Source: Gordonia gummivorans
GTDB taxonomy: Bacteria; Actinomycetota; Actinomycetes; Mycobacteriales; Mycobacteriaceae
DNA length: 64,000 nt
NCBI RefSeq assembly: GCF_022513585.1
Contig: NZ_JAKWBF010000007.1
Location: 1 to 64,000 of the forward strand
Direction of reading: 5' to 3'
The notes under the pieces are model-generated. The model ran no database searches. It was not told where the DNA came from and saw only the letters and a list, made by a program, of their open reading frames with translations. The position numbers were made by a program, and so were the translations under genes. Shown one piece after another: positions 56,370 to 64,000 of this stretch. How positions within the stretch are numbered: position 1 is the first letter of the stretch; each line of letters begins with the position of its first letter.

Positions 56370-56918
56370 ATGCCGATCGGTTCAGCGGGGTTGCGCGAAC
56401 TCGTCGAAAAGCTGGTCACGGATCGGGGTTTCGACCTCGAGGACGCGGTGGTCCGCACCCGGGACGGGCAAGAGGAATTTTCGATTGTGGTCGACCGCGA
56501 CGGCGGCAGCGACCTCGATGTGCTCGCCGAACTGAGCAACGAGATCGGCGAGGTACTCGATGCCGCACCGGACCTCGCCGACACCCCCTTCACGTTGGAG
56601 GTCACCTCCCCCGGAGTGGATCGCCCGCTGACCCTGCCGCGGCATTGGCGCCGCGCCCGTGGGCGCAAGGTCGTCGTCGACAGCGGTTCCGATGGCGGGA
56701 AGGCGACGATCGCCGGCCGCGTCGGACCGATCACCGACGACCAGGTGTCGATCGTCGTCAACCGCAAGGGTCGGCTCGACGTCGCGACCGTTGATCTCAA
56801 CTCCATAACCAAGGCGGTCGTGCAGGTCGATTTCAGCCGCCCGAGCGTTGCCGAACTGGAAATGTGTGGCCTCGACACCGCCGAGATCGAGGCCAGGGTC
56901 CGCGCAGCAGACAAGTGA
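56370..56918 (+). CDS. rimP: Ribosome maturation factor RimP
   Basis: The 182-residue protein is a full-length RimP, needed for 30S subunit maturation. The N-terminal domain carries [20 protein letters not shown], then the linker [21 protein letters not shown], a strong family signature, and a C-terminal Sm-like barrel. GAGGAGAGTGCG precedes the ATG. It starts the conserved rimP-nusA-ylxR-infB-rbfA order. Confidence 0.94.
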   Translation: MPIGSAGLRELVEKLVTDRGFDLEDAVVRTRDGQEEFSIVVDRDGGSDLDVLAELSNEIGEVLDAAPDLADTPFTLEVTSPGVDRPLTLPRHWRRARGRKVVVDSGSDGGKATIAGRVGPITDDQVSIVVNRKGRLDVATVDLNSITKAVVQVDFSRPSVAELEMCGLDTAEIEARVRAADK

Positions 56919-56967
56919 ACAGTCCAGACAAGTGAACACAGAACAAATGAATAGGAGCGCAGCCCGC

Positions 56968-57981
56968 ATGAACATCGACATCAACGCCCTCCGCATGATC
57001 GAGGCCGACAAAGGGATCTCGATCGACACCGTCATCACGGCCATCGAGACCGCGTTGCTGACGGCCTATCGCCACACCGAGGGATTTGCGCCGCACGCGC
57101 GGATCGACGTGAACCGCAAGACCGGCGCGGTGCGCGTGATGGCGCAGGAGCTCGATGAGAACGGCGACGTCGTCCACGAATGGGACGACACCCCCGAAGG
57201 CTTCGGCCGGATCGCCGCCACGACGGCGCGGCAGGTCATCCTCCAGCGTCTTCGTGACGCGGAGAACGAGAAGAATTTCGGTGACCTGGTCACCCACGAG
57301 GGTGAGATCGTCGGCGGGGTGGTCCAACAGGATGCCCGGGCGAATGCGCGCGGGATGGTGATCGTGCAGATCGGCAGCGACGCCAACAGCACCGAGGGCG
57401 TGATCCCGCCTGCCGAACAGGTCCCGGGCGAGTCGTACGTCCACGGCGAGCGCATCAAGTGCTACGTGGTCGGGGTCTCGCGCGGACCGCGTGGCCCCCA
57501 GATCACCTTGTCGAGGACACACCCCAACCTGGTGCGCAAACTCTTCTCGCTGGAGGTTCCCGAGATCGAGGACGGGTCGGTGGAGATCGTCGCGGTCGCG
57601 CGGGAGGCGGGTCACCGGTCCAAGATCGCGGTGCACACCGGGGTCGCCGGACTCAACGCCAAGGGAGCCTGCATCGGCCCGATGGGTCAGCGAGTGCGCA
57701 ACGTGATGAGCGAACTCGCCGGCGAGAAGATCGACATCATCGATTTCGACACCGATCCCGCCGTCTTCGTCGGGAATGCACTGTCGCCCGCGAAGGTTGT
57801 CTCGGTCAACGTCGTCGATGCGGCCGCCAAGGCGGCGCGGGTGGTGGTGCCGGACTATCAGCTGTCGCTCGCCATCGGCAAGGAAGGACAGAACGCCCGA
57901 CTCGCCGCCCGCCTCACCGGCTGGCGCATCGACATCCGGTCGGATGCCGACGCCGAGGGCGACCCGGGACAGGGTCGGTGA
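56968..57981 (+). CDS. nusA: Transcription termination/antitermination factor NusA
   Basis: The 337-residue NusA has an N-terminal RNA-polymerase-binding domain (about 1-110), an S1 domain (about 125-195) and two KH domains. The KH signature regions are [15 protein letters not shown] and [16 protein letters not shown]. Like other actinobacterial NusA it lacks the C-terminal AR repeats of enterics. AGGAG precedes the ATG at 56968. It modulates pausing and termination, including on its own operon in other bacteria. Confidence 0.95.
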   Translation: MNIDINALRMIEADKGISIDTVITAIETALLTAYRHTEGFAPHARIDVNRKTGAVRVMAQELDENGDVVHEWDDTPEGFGRIAATTARQVILQRLRDAENEKNFGDLVTHEGEIVGGVVQQDARANARGMVIVQIGSDANSTEGVIPPAEQVPGESYVHGERIKCYVVGVSRGPRGPQITLSRTHPNLVRKLFSLEVPEIEDGSVEIVAVAREAGHRSKIAVHTGVAGLNAKGACIGPMGQRVRNVMSELAGEKIDIIDFDTDPAVFVGNALSPAKVVSVNVVDAAAKAARVVVPDYQLSLAIGKEGQNARLAARLTGWRIDIRSDADAEGDPGQGR

Positions 57982-58013
57982 CGGCCAGTTGTCCTGGAGC
58001 GACAGGTTCGCGC

Positions 58014-58019
58014 TAGACT
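58014..58019 (+). promoter_or_regulatory. -10 box for ylxR
   Basis: TAGACT ends five bases before the ATG at 58025, with TTGTCC (57989-57994) 19 bases further up. It could be an internal promoter giving a leaderless transcript. Confidence 0.4.
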
Positions 58020-58024
58020 GATCG

Positions 58025-58405
58025 ATGGTTCAGCGAAAGTCGTCGGTTCCGTCCAACGGAGGCCGACGTGATCGTTCCGCTCGCCGCAGGCCCGTCCGAA
58101 CGTGTATCGGATGCCGGCAGCGGGCAGAGGCTTCAGAACTGGCTCGGGTCGTCGTGGCTGTACGCGACGGGTCGCCGGTGATCGTCGTCGATCGAGCGAA
58201 GACCATGCCGGGTCGGGGCGCTTGGTTGCATCCGCGGGCGGACTGTTTGTCCGCAGCGATGCGACGTAGGGCGTTCGCACCGGCACTTCGGGTACGCGGC
58301 CTGGCTGTGGACCCGGCGGACCTCACCGAACAGCTCGGTGCGGTCATCGACACACAAGGCTCTCCGGAGCCGGAACAGGTAGCAGAAGACATGAGCACCC
58401 CGTGA
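58025..58405 (+). CDS. ylxR: YlxR (DUF448) RNA-binding protein
   Basis: The 126-residue protein has the YlxR signature RPVRTCIGCRQRAEASELARVV and GRGAWLHPRADC, which forms a small nucleic-acid-binding fold. In Bacillus it associates with RnpA and affects RNase P, but its role in actinobacteria is not settled. The first 25 residues are strongly basic. It lies between nusA and infB as in nearly all bacteria that carry it. Confidence 0.9.
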   Translation: MVQRKSSVPSNGGRRDRSARRRPVRTCIGCRQRAEASELARVVVAVRDGSPVIVVDRAKTMPGRGAWLHPRADCLSAAMRRRAFAPALRVRGLAVDPADLTEQLGAVIDTQGSPEPEQVAEDMSTP

Positions 58406-58484
58406 AGTCCCCACGATGAGCATGTATCGGACATAAATCGAGGCCGTGGCGGGCAAGCCGCTCGGCCTCCAAGTGAGGAGAGCA

Positions 58485-61349
58485 GTGCCAGGCAAAGCCC
58501 GCGTGCATGAATTGGCCAAGGAACTCGGCGTGACGAGCAAGCAAGTGCTCGAGCGGCTGAAGGAGCAGGGCGAATTCGTCAAATCGGCGTCGTCGACCGT
58601 TGAGGCCCCCGTGGCCCGTCGACTGCGTGAATCCTTCCCCGGTAGCGACGGGGGATCCGCCAAGGACGGTGGCGCAAAGCCGTCCGCATCGTCGGGCGCC
58701 AAGCCCGGCCCCCGTGCCAACGGCGCTCCCAAGCCGGGTGCGCCGTCTCGTCCGGCGCCCGCGCCGGGACCCAAGCCAGGAGCTGCCAAGCCGGCCCCCG
58801 TGGCCGAGGCCACTCCCGCTCCTGCGGCGTCGGCACCGGCCCCCGCAGCAGCACAGGCCCCCGCGCCCACTCCGAGTGCCCCGGCGGCCTCGGCGAAGCC
58901 TGCCGCACCGGCCGCCCAGTCGGGATCGGCGCAGTCCGCACCGGCCCAACAGGGTTCGACCAAGCCGGGGTCTGCGACACCGGGTCCGCGTCCCGGTCCC
59001 AAGCCGGGACCGCGTGCGCCTCGCGTCGGCAACAACCCGTACTCGTCTGCTCCGGCCCCCGCGCCGCGTCCGGTGGCTCCGCGCCCCGGCCCCGGTCAGG
59101 GTGGTCCGCGTCCGGGCGGCGGTCGTCCCGCTCCCGGTCAGGGTGGTCCGCGTCCCGGCGGGGGCCGTCCGGCTCCCGGCCAGGGCGGACCCCGTCCGAG
59201 TCCCGGCAGCATGCCCCCGCGCCCGAATCCGGGTGCGATGCCCAGTCGCGCCGGTCGCCCCGACGCCGGTCGTCCCGGCCGTGGCGGTCCGGGCGGTGGC
59301 CGTGGCGGCGCCGGCGGTGGTGGCGGCTACCGCGGCGGTGGCGGTGCGCCGACCGGTGCTCCCGGTGGTCCTCCCGGTGGTGGCTTCCGCGGACGTCCGG
59401 GTGGCGGCGGCGGTGGCCGCGGTCGCGGTGGCGCTGCTGGTGCCTTCGGACGCCCCGGTGGGGCCCCGCGCAAGGGTCGCAAGTCGAAGCGGGCGAAACG
59501 CGCCGAGTACGAGAACATGCAGGCACCGGCCGTCGGTGGCGTTCGGCTGCCCCGCGGCAACGGCGAGACCATCCGTCTCGCTCGCGGTGCGTCGCTGTCG
59601 GACTTCGCCGACAAGATCGACGCCAATCCGGCATCGCTGGTCCAGGCGTTGTTCAACCTCGGCGAGATGGTCACGGCCACCGAGTCGGTGAATGACGAGA
59701 CGCTGGAGCTGCTCGGCTCGGAGATGAACTACACCGTGCAGGTGGTCAGCCCCGAGGACGAGGATCGCGAACTCCTCGAGAGCTTCGACCTCACCTACGG
59801 CGAGGACGAGGGCGACGACGAGGATCTCGAACAGCGCCCGCCGGTGGTCACCGTCATGGGCCACGTCGACCACGGTAAGACCCGACTGCTCGACACCATC
59901 CGAAATGCCAGCGTCCGCGAGGGCGAGGCCGGTGGTATCACCCAGCACATCGGTGCCTACCAGGTCAACACCCACCTCAACGGTGACGACCGCCTGATCA
60001 CGTTCATCGACACCCCGGGTCACGAGGCGTTCACCGCCATGCGTGCCCGCGGTGCCAAGAGCACCGACATCGCGATCCTGGTGGTCGCCGCCGACGACGG
60101 CGTCATGCCGCAGACGGTGGAGGCGATCAACCACGCGCAGGCGGCCGACGTGCCGATCGTGGTGGCGGTCAACAAGATCGACAAGGAAGGCGCCGACCCG
60201 TCGAAGATCCGCGGTCAGCTCACCGAGTACGGCCTCATTCCCGAGGAGTACGGCGGCGAGGCGATGTTCGTCGACATCTCTGCCAAGCAGGGCACCAACA
60301 TCGACGCTCTGCTCGAGGCCGTGTTGCTGACCGCAGATGCATCGCTGGATCTGCGTGCCAACCCGGACATGGACGCCCAGGGCGTCGCCATCGAGGCGCA
60401 CCTCGACCGCGGTCGCGGTCCGGTGGCGACCGTGCTCGTGCAGCGCGGAACGCTCAAGGTCGGCGACTCGATCGTCGCGGGCGACGCCTACGGGCGCGTC
60501 CGACGCATGGTCGACGAGCACGGCGAGGACGTGCCCGAGGCACTGCCGTCGCGCCCGGTTCAGGTCATCGGCTTCACGTCGGTGCCCGGCGCGGGTGACA
60601 ACCTGCTCGTCGTCGAAGAGGACCGCACCGCTCGGCAGATCGCCGACCGCCGCAATGCGCGCAAGCGCAACGCGCTGGCCGCACGCAGCCGCAAGCGGAT
60701 CAGCCTCGAGGACCTGGATTCGGCGCTGAAGGAAACCAGTCAGCTGAACCTGATCCTCAAGGGCGACAACGCCGGTACCGTCGAGGCCCTCGAAGAGGCG
60801 CTTCTCGGTATCGAGATCGACGACGAGGTGCAGTTGCGCGTCATCGGTCGCGGTGTCGGTGGTGTCACCGAAACCGACGTCAACCTGGCGGCGGCCTCGG
60901 ATGCCATCATCATCGGCTTCAACGTCCGCGCGGAGGGCAAGGCCACCGAGCTGGCCAACCGTGAGGGCGTCGAGATCCGGTACTACTCGGTGATCTACCA
61001 GGCCATCGACGAGGTGGAGAGCGCGCTCAAGGGCATGCTCAAGCCGATCTACGAAGAGGTGGAGCTCGGCCGCGCCGAGATCCGCGCGATCTTCAAGTCG
61101 TCGAAGGTCGGCAACATCGCCGGCTGTCTGGTGCAGTCGGGCATCGTCCGGCGCAACGCCAAGGCGCGCTTGCTGCGTGACAACATCGTCATCGCCGAGA
61201 ACCTCACCATCGCCTCGCTCAAGCGGGAGAAGGACGATGTGACCGAGGTCCGCGACGGTTACGAATGCGGTCTCACGCTGACGTACTCGGACATCAAGGT
61301 CGGCGACGTCATCGAGTCGTATGAGCTGCAGGAGAAGGCACGCGACTGA
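58485..61349 (+). CDS. infB: Translation initiation factor IF-2
   Basis: The 954-residue IF-2 recruits fMet-tRNA to the 30S subunit. It starts [20 protein letters not shown]; the GTG at 58485 follows GAGGAG, and a GTG at 58446 is a weaker alternative. A very long Pro/Gly/Ala-rich region (about 60-350) includes near-identical [14 protein letters not shown] repeats. The GTPase domain has GHVDHGKT (459-466), DTPGHEAF and NKIDKEGA. Domains II-IV follow to the C-terminus. It is followed by an unusual intrinsic terminator before rbfA. Confidence 0.96.
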   Translation: MPGKARVHELAKELGVTSKQVLERLKEQGEFVKSASSTVEAPVARRLRESFPGSDGGSAKDGGAKPSASSGAKPGPRANGAPKPGAPSRPAPAPGPKPGAAKPAPVAEATPAPAASAPAPAAAQAPAPTPSAPAASAKPAAPAAQSGSAQSAPAQQGSTKPGSATPGPRPGPKPGPRAPRVGNNPYSSAPAPAPRPVAPRPGPGQGGPRPGGGRPAPGQGGPRPGGGRPAPGQGGPRPSPGSMPPRPNPGAMPSRAGRPDAGRPGRGGPGGGRGGAGGGGGYRGGGGAPTGAPGGPPGGGFRGRPGGGGGGRGRGGAAGAFGRPGGAPRKGRKSKRAKRAEYENMQAPAVGGVRLPRGNGETIRLARGASLSDFADKIDANPASLVQALFNLGEMVTATESVNDETLELLGSEMNYTVQVVSPEDEDRELLESFDLTYGEDEGDDEDLEQRPPVVTVMGHVDHGKTRLLDTIRNASVREGEAGGITQHIGAYQVNTHLNGDDRLITFIDTPGHEAFTAMRARGAKSTDIAILVVAADDGVMPQTVEAINHAQAADVPIVVAVNKIDKEGADPSKIRGQLTEYGLIPEEYGGEAMFVDISAKQGTNIDALLEAVLLTADASLDLRANPDMDAQGVAIEAHLDRGRGPVATVLVQRGTLKVGDSIVAGDAYGRVRRMVDEHGEDVPEALPSRPVQVIGFTSVPGAGDNLLVVEEDRTARQIADRRNARKRNALAARSRKRISLEDLDSALKETSQLNLILKGDNAGTVEALEEALLGIEIDDEVQLRVIGRGVGGVTETDVNLAAASDAIIIGFNVRAEGKATELANREGVEIRYYSVIYQAIDEVESALKGMLKPIYEEVELGRAEIRAIFKSSKVGNIAGCLVQSGIVRRNAKARLLRDNIVIAENLTIASLKREKDDVTEVRDGYECGLTLTYSDIKVGDVIESYELQEKARD
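59095..59205 (+). repeat. Tandem 42-bp repeats in infB
   Basis: Three in-frame copies of a sequence encoding [14 protein letters not shown] are nearly identical, the last being truncated. They are in the disordered N-terminal half and could vary in number between strains. Confidence 0.7.
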
Positions 61350-61360
61350 CGCATGACCTG

Positions 61361-61419
61361 CTCCCCTTCCCGAACGGACCGCAACGCGGTGCCGAATCGG
61401 GAAGGGGAGTACCTTTTTT
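61361..61419 (+). terminator. Intrinsic terminator between infB and rbfA
   Basis: CTCCCCTTCCCGA (61361-61373) pairs perfectly with TCGGGAAGGGGAG (61397-61409), with a smaller ACCGC-AAC-GCGGT hairpin in the loop. TTTTTT at 61414-61419 follows. It is the best canonical terminator in the window. Confidence 0.85.
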
Positions 61420-61442
61420 CACACCGCGAGGGAGGACTGGAG

Positions 61443-61892
61443 ATGGCTGACCCGGCACGGGCACAGCGCTTGGCCAAGCGGATCTCGTCGATCGTGGCGT
61501 CTGCGATCGCGCACGAGATCAAGGACCCGAGACTGGCTTACGTGACGATCACCGATGCGCGTGTATCGGGAGACCTGCATGACGCGACCCTGTACTACAC
61601 GGTGATGGGCGAATCCCTGGACGTCGAACCCGATTTCGACGGTGCGGCGGCGGGGCTCGCGAAGGCGACCGGTGTCCTGCGGTCCAAGGTCGGTGCCGGA
61701 ACCGGCGTTCGTTTCACGCCGACCCTGCGATTTGTCCTCGACACCGTGCCCGACGCGGCGCGGCAGATGGAGGAACTGGTCGCACGGGCGCGCGCCAACG
61801 ATGAACTCGTCGCCCGGCAGGCGCGCGACGCCCGCCCGGCCGGCGATGCCGATCCGTACCGCACCCCCGACGAAGAGGGTACCCACGAGTGA
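61443..61892 (+). CDS. rbfA: 30S ribosome-binding factor RbfA
   Basis: The 149-residue RbfA assists late 30S maturation and cold growth. It has the KH-like fold motifs [38 protein letters not shown] and [28 protein letters not shown] precedes the ATG; an upstream in-frame ATG at 61353 would place the terminator inside the gene. Its stop overlaps the nrnA start (GTGA at 61889). Confidence 0.95.
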   Translation: MADPARAQRLAKRISSIVASAIAHEIKDPRLAYVTITDARVSGDLHDATLYYTVMGESLDVEPDFDGAAAGLAKATGVLRSKVGAGTGVRFTPTLRFVLDTVPDAARQMEELVARARANDELVARQARDARPAGDADPYRTPDEEGTHE

Positions 61893-62845
61893 GTCCTTCT
61901 TCGCCCGCGGAGATCGCCGCCGAACTCGCCGCAGCGAAGGCGGTGACGATCCTGTGTCACGTGCGCCCGGATGCCGACACGATCGGTAGCGGCCTGGCGC
62001 TCGGGCTCGCGCTCGACCGTCTGGGTGTCGAGGTCGAGGTCTCCTATCCCGGCGGCGAGCAGCTGCCGGCAGTCCTCGGTCGCCTGCCCGGCAGCAAGCT
62101 GCTCGTCGACGCCGTTGACGTGCACGGGCATCCGGTGACCGTGTCCGTGGACGCGGCCACGGCCGATCGGCTCGAGGCGCTGGAAGCGTCGTTCCGTGCG
62201 GCGGAGCGGTCGATCACGATCGACCATCACGCGTCGAATACGGGTTTCGGCGACCTCGACTTCATCGACCCGCACGCCGATTGCACGGCGCTGCTGGTGC
62301 TGCAGGTCCTCGACGAACTGCACGTCGAACTCGACGAGGACATCGCCACCTGCCTGTATGCAGGTCTGACGACCGACACCGGGTCGTTCAAGTGGGCTCG
62401 GCCGGAGTCGTTCCGGGTCGCGGCACGGCTGCTGGACATGGGTGTCGACGCCCGTAAGTGGAGCCGGGCTCTGTTCGACACGCACCCGTTCGTGTGGTTC
62501 ACCATGATGTCGGAGGTGCTGGGGTCGGCTCGGCTGGAACCGGACGCCTGCAACGGCGAAGGTCTCGTGTACGCCGTGGTGGATCAGCAGGCGCTGGCCG
62601 GGATGAGCTGGTCGGAGTCCGAGAGCGTGATCGATATCGTGCGGACCGCCGGCGAGGCGGAGGTGGCCGCGGTGTTCAAGGAGATCGAGCCCGGGAAGTG
62701 GACGGTGTCGTTGCGCTCCAAGGACATCGTCGACCTCGTGCCGATTGCGCGCGCACACGGCGGTGGTGGTCATCGCCAGGCGTCCGGATACAGCGACGAG
62801 GGGACAGCCGCGGAAGTGGTCGCCCGATTGGTGACGTCGCTCTGA
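61889..62845 (+). CDS. nrnA: DHH/DHHA1 phosphoesterase (NrnA-like)
   Basis: The 318-residue protein has the DHH family motifs: [12 protein letters not shown] (motif I), TIDHHASN (motif III) and the DHHA1 ending [13 protein letters not shown]. NrnA-type enzymes degrade nanoRNAs and 3'-phosphoadenosine 5'-phosphate, and the mycobacterial homologue (Rv2837c) also cleaves cyclic di-AMP. The GTG start overlaps the rbfA stop. It is followed directly by the MATE gene. Confidence 0.92.
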   Translation: MSPSSPAEIAAELAAAKAVTILCHVRPDADTIGSGLALGLALDRLGVEVEVSYPGGEQLPAVLGRLPGSKLLVDAVDVHGHPVTVSVDAATADRLEALEASFRAAERSITIDHHASNTGFGDLDFIDPHADCTALLVLQVLDELHVELDEDIATCLYAGLTTDTGSFKWARPESFRVAARLLDMGVDARKWSRALFDTHPFVWFTMMSEVLGSARLEPDACNGEGLVYAVVDQQALAGMSWSESESVIDIVRTAGEAEVAAVFKEIEPGKWTVSLRSKDIVDLVPIARAHGGGGHRQASGYSDEGTAAEVVARLVTSL

Positions 62846-62865
62846 CCGACATCGGCGACGCGGGC

Positions 62866-64000
62866 GTGCGGCGGATCGCCACATTGACGGTCTCGGCGCT
62901 GGCCGTGCTGATCGCGCCACCCCTCTACCTGCTGCTCGACCTGGCCGTTGTGGGACGACTCGGCGGTGACGAACTCGCCGCGCTGGCCGTGGCCACCCTG
63001 GTGCTCTCCATCATCAGTACCCAGCTCACGTTCCTGTCCTACGGAACGACTGCCCGATCGGCCCGACGATTCGGTGCGGGCGACCGTCCGGGCGCGATTG
63101 TCGAAGGTGTGCAAGCGAGTTGGATTGCACTCGGGGTCGGCGTCGCCATCGTCGCGGTTGCCTATCCGCTGGCTCCGATGGTGCTGCGAGCGCTGGTCGG
63201 CTCATCGTCGCCGGATGCCGCTGTCGTGGCCGACGACGCCGCCGGGTGGGTGCGGATCGCTGTCTTCGGCGTGCCACTGATCTTGCTGTCGATGGCGGGC
63301 AACGGATGGATGCGCGGCGTCCAGGACACCCGTCGCCCGGTGATCTACGTGGCGGTCGGGCTGTCGGTGGCCGCGGTACTCGTCGTCGGCCTGGTGCACG
63401 GCGTCGGACCCTTTCCGCGACTGGGTCTGCCCGGCAGCGCGGTGGCCAACGTCGTCGGCCAATCGCTGACCGGTCTACTGTTCACGGTCCGCATCGTGCG
63501 CGAGAGCATCGGCGGCACAACGGATTCCGCGTGGTCGGCGTTGCGGCCGCGGTGGCCGGTGATCGTCAAGCAATTGGTGATGGCCCGCGACCTGATCGTG
63601 CGCAGTCTCTCGTTCCAGATCTGCTTTCTGTCGGCCGCTGCGGTCGCCGCACGCTTCGGTGTCGCACAGGTCGCCGCTCACCAGTTGGTGTTGCAACTGT
63701 GGGAATTCATGTCGCTGTTCCTGGACTCGCTCGCGATCGCCGCCCAGGCGCTCGTCGGCGCGGCGCTCGGTGCCGGCAGTGTGCGGGCCGCCGGATCGGT
63801 CGCACGACGCGTGACCGTGGTATCGCTGGTCGCCGCCGGGCTTGCCGCCGGCGTGTTCGCGGCGGGGGCGTCGATCATTCCCCGCGTCTTCACCTCCGAC
63901 GCCGCGATTCTCGACGCGATCGGCGTGCCGTGGTGGTTTTTCGTCGCGATGCTGCCGATTGCCGGCGTCGTGTTCGCGCTCGACGGCGTGCTGCTCGGCA
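62866..64000 (+). CDS. dinF: MATE-family efflux protein, 3' truncated by window
   Basis: The reading frame stays open to the window edge, so only about 378 residues are visible. The N-terminal helices and the motif LAVVGRLGGDELAALAVATL, followed by SYGTTARSARRFGAGD, match DinF-type MATE exporters such as Rv2836c. Such proteins export drugs or oxidised compounds using sodium or proton gradients. The GTG at 62866 is a best guess; the frame is open upstream to a CTG at 62842 that overlaps the nrnA stop. The position after nrnA is conserved. Confidence 0.85.
   Translation, partial: MRRIATLTVSALAVLIAPPLYLLLDLAVVGRLGGDELAALAVATLVLSIISTQLTFLSYGTTARSARRFGAGDRPGAIVEGVQASWIALGVGVAIVAVAYPLAPMVLRALVGSSSPDAAVVADDAAGWVRIAVFGVPLILLSMAGNGWMRGVQDTRRPVIYVAVGLSVAAVLVVGLVHGVGPFPRLGLPGSAVANVVGQSLTGLLFTVRIVRESIGGTTDSAWSALRPRWPVIVKQLVMARDLIVRSLSFQICFLSAAAVAARFGVAQVAAHQLVLQLWEFMSLFLDSLAIAAQALVGAALGAGSVRAAGSVARRVTVVSLVAAGLAAGVFAAGASIIPRVFTSDAAILDAIGVPWWFFVAMLPIAGVVFALDGVLLG

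Noticed and set aside
58344..60521. 725-codon minus-strand frame across infB
   Set aside because: Antisense of the Pro/Gly-rich repeats; low-complexity Arg/Thr/Gly content only.

Overview
The window is GC-rich chromosomal DNA from an actinobacterium of the Mycobacteriales. The evidence is mycothione reductase, a DosR/DosS pair, an EfpA-type exporter, leaderless genes, and gene order that follows the Mycobacterium tuberculosis rplS-lepB-rnhB to proS-rimP-nusA-infB-dinF region almost gene for gene. Gordonia or a close relative is my best guess, but this is inferred from protein character and synteny, not from a marker gene. I saw no tRNA, rRNA, insertion sequence, prophage or CRISPR.

Layout. 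1-654: non-coding repeat modules and the rplS leader. 655-6121: one plus-strand run, rplS, lepB, rnhB, a DUF2469 gene, yraN, comM and dprA. 6155-9353: a TetR gene divergent from an iron-siderophore reductase gene with an IdeR-like box, then xerC and an M23 peptidase. 9619-13764: rpsB-tsf and pyrH-frr-cdsA, for translation and phospholipid synthesis. 14112-23526: lapA-like, rlmN, DUF2631, a PuuE-like deacetylase, dxr-rip1-ispG (isoprenoid synthesis plus an intramembrane protease), a GNAT and a penicillin-binding lipoprotein. 23745-27653: hmuTUV heme import, divergent from map. 27802-30876: a lipoprotein and a transmembrane Ser/Thr kinase with an extracellular seven-repeat RCC1-like domain. 31013-40943 and onward: cobQ, two hydrolases, mtr, mqo, a GNAT, then the chelatase-cobO-cobB cobamide genes. 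42381-46191: dosS, dosR, an acyl-ACP desaturase and a small Cys-rich protein, lying between cobB and cysG. 47540-53482: an efpA-like exporter and an accessory block (TetR/MFS pair, TmrB-like kinase, PNPOx-like flavoprotein, yaaA). 53510-64000: proS, two ferritin-like or lipoprotein genes, rimP-nusA-ylxR-infB-rbfA-nrnA and a truncated MATE gene.

How it works together. Most of the window is housekeeping: translation, cell envelope, MEP isoprenoids, DNA processing. Three regulated modules stand out. Iron and heme genes include a siderophore reductase behind an IdeR-like site and an hmuTUV operon. A hypoxia or redox block has dosS and dosR facing each other and a strong DosR box shared by dosR and a desaturase operon. 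Exporter genes sit behind palindromic operators.

Most unusual features. A family of composite palindromic repeats occupies every long gap between convergent genes. The kinase carries a disulfide-patterned RCC1 propeller. The DosR-linked desaturase is translationally coupled to a CxxCCxxC protein. An intrinsic terminator lies between infB and rbfA.
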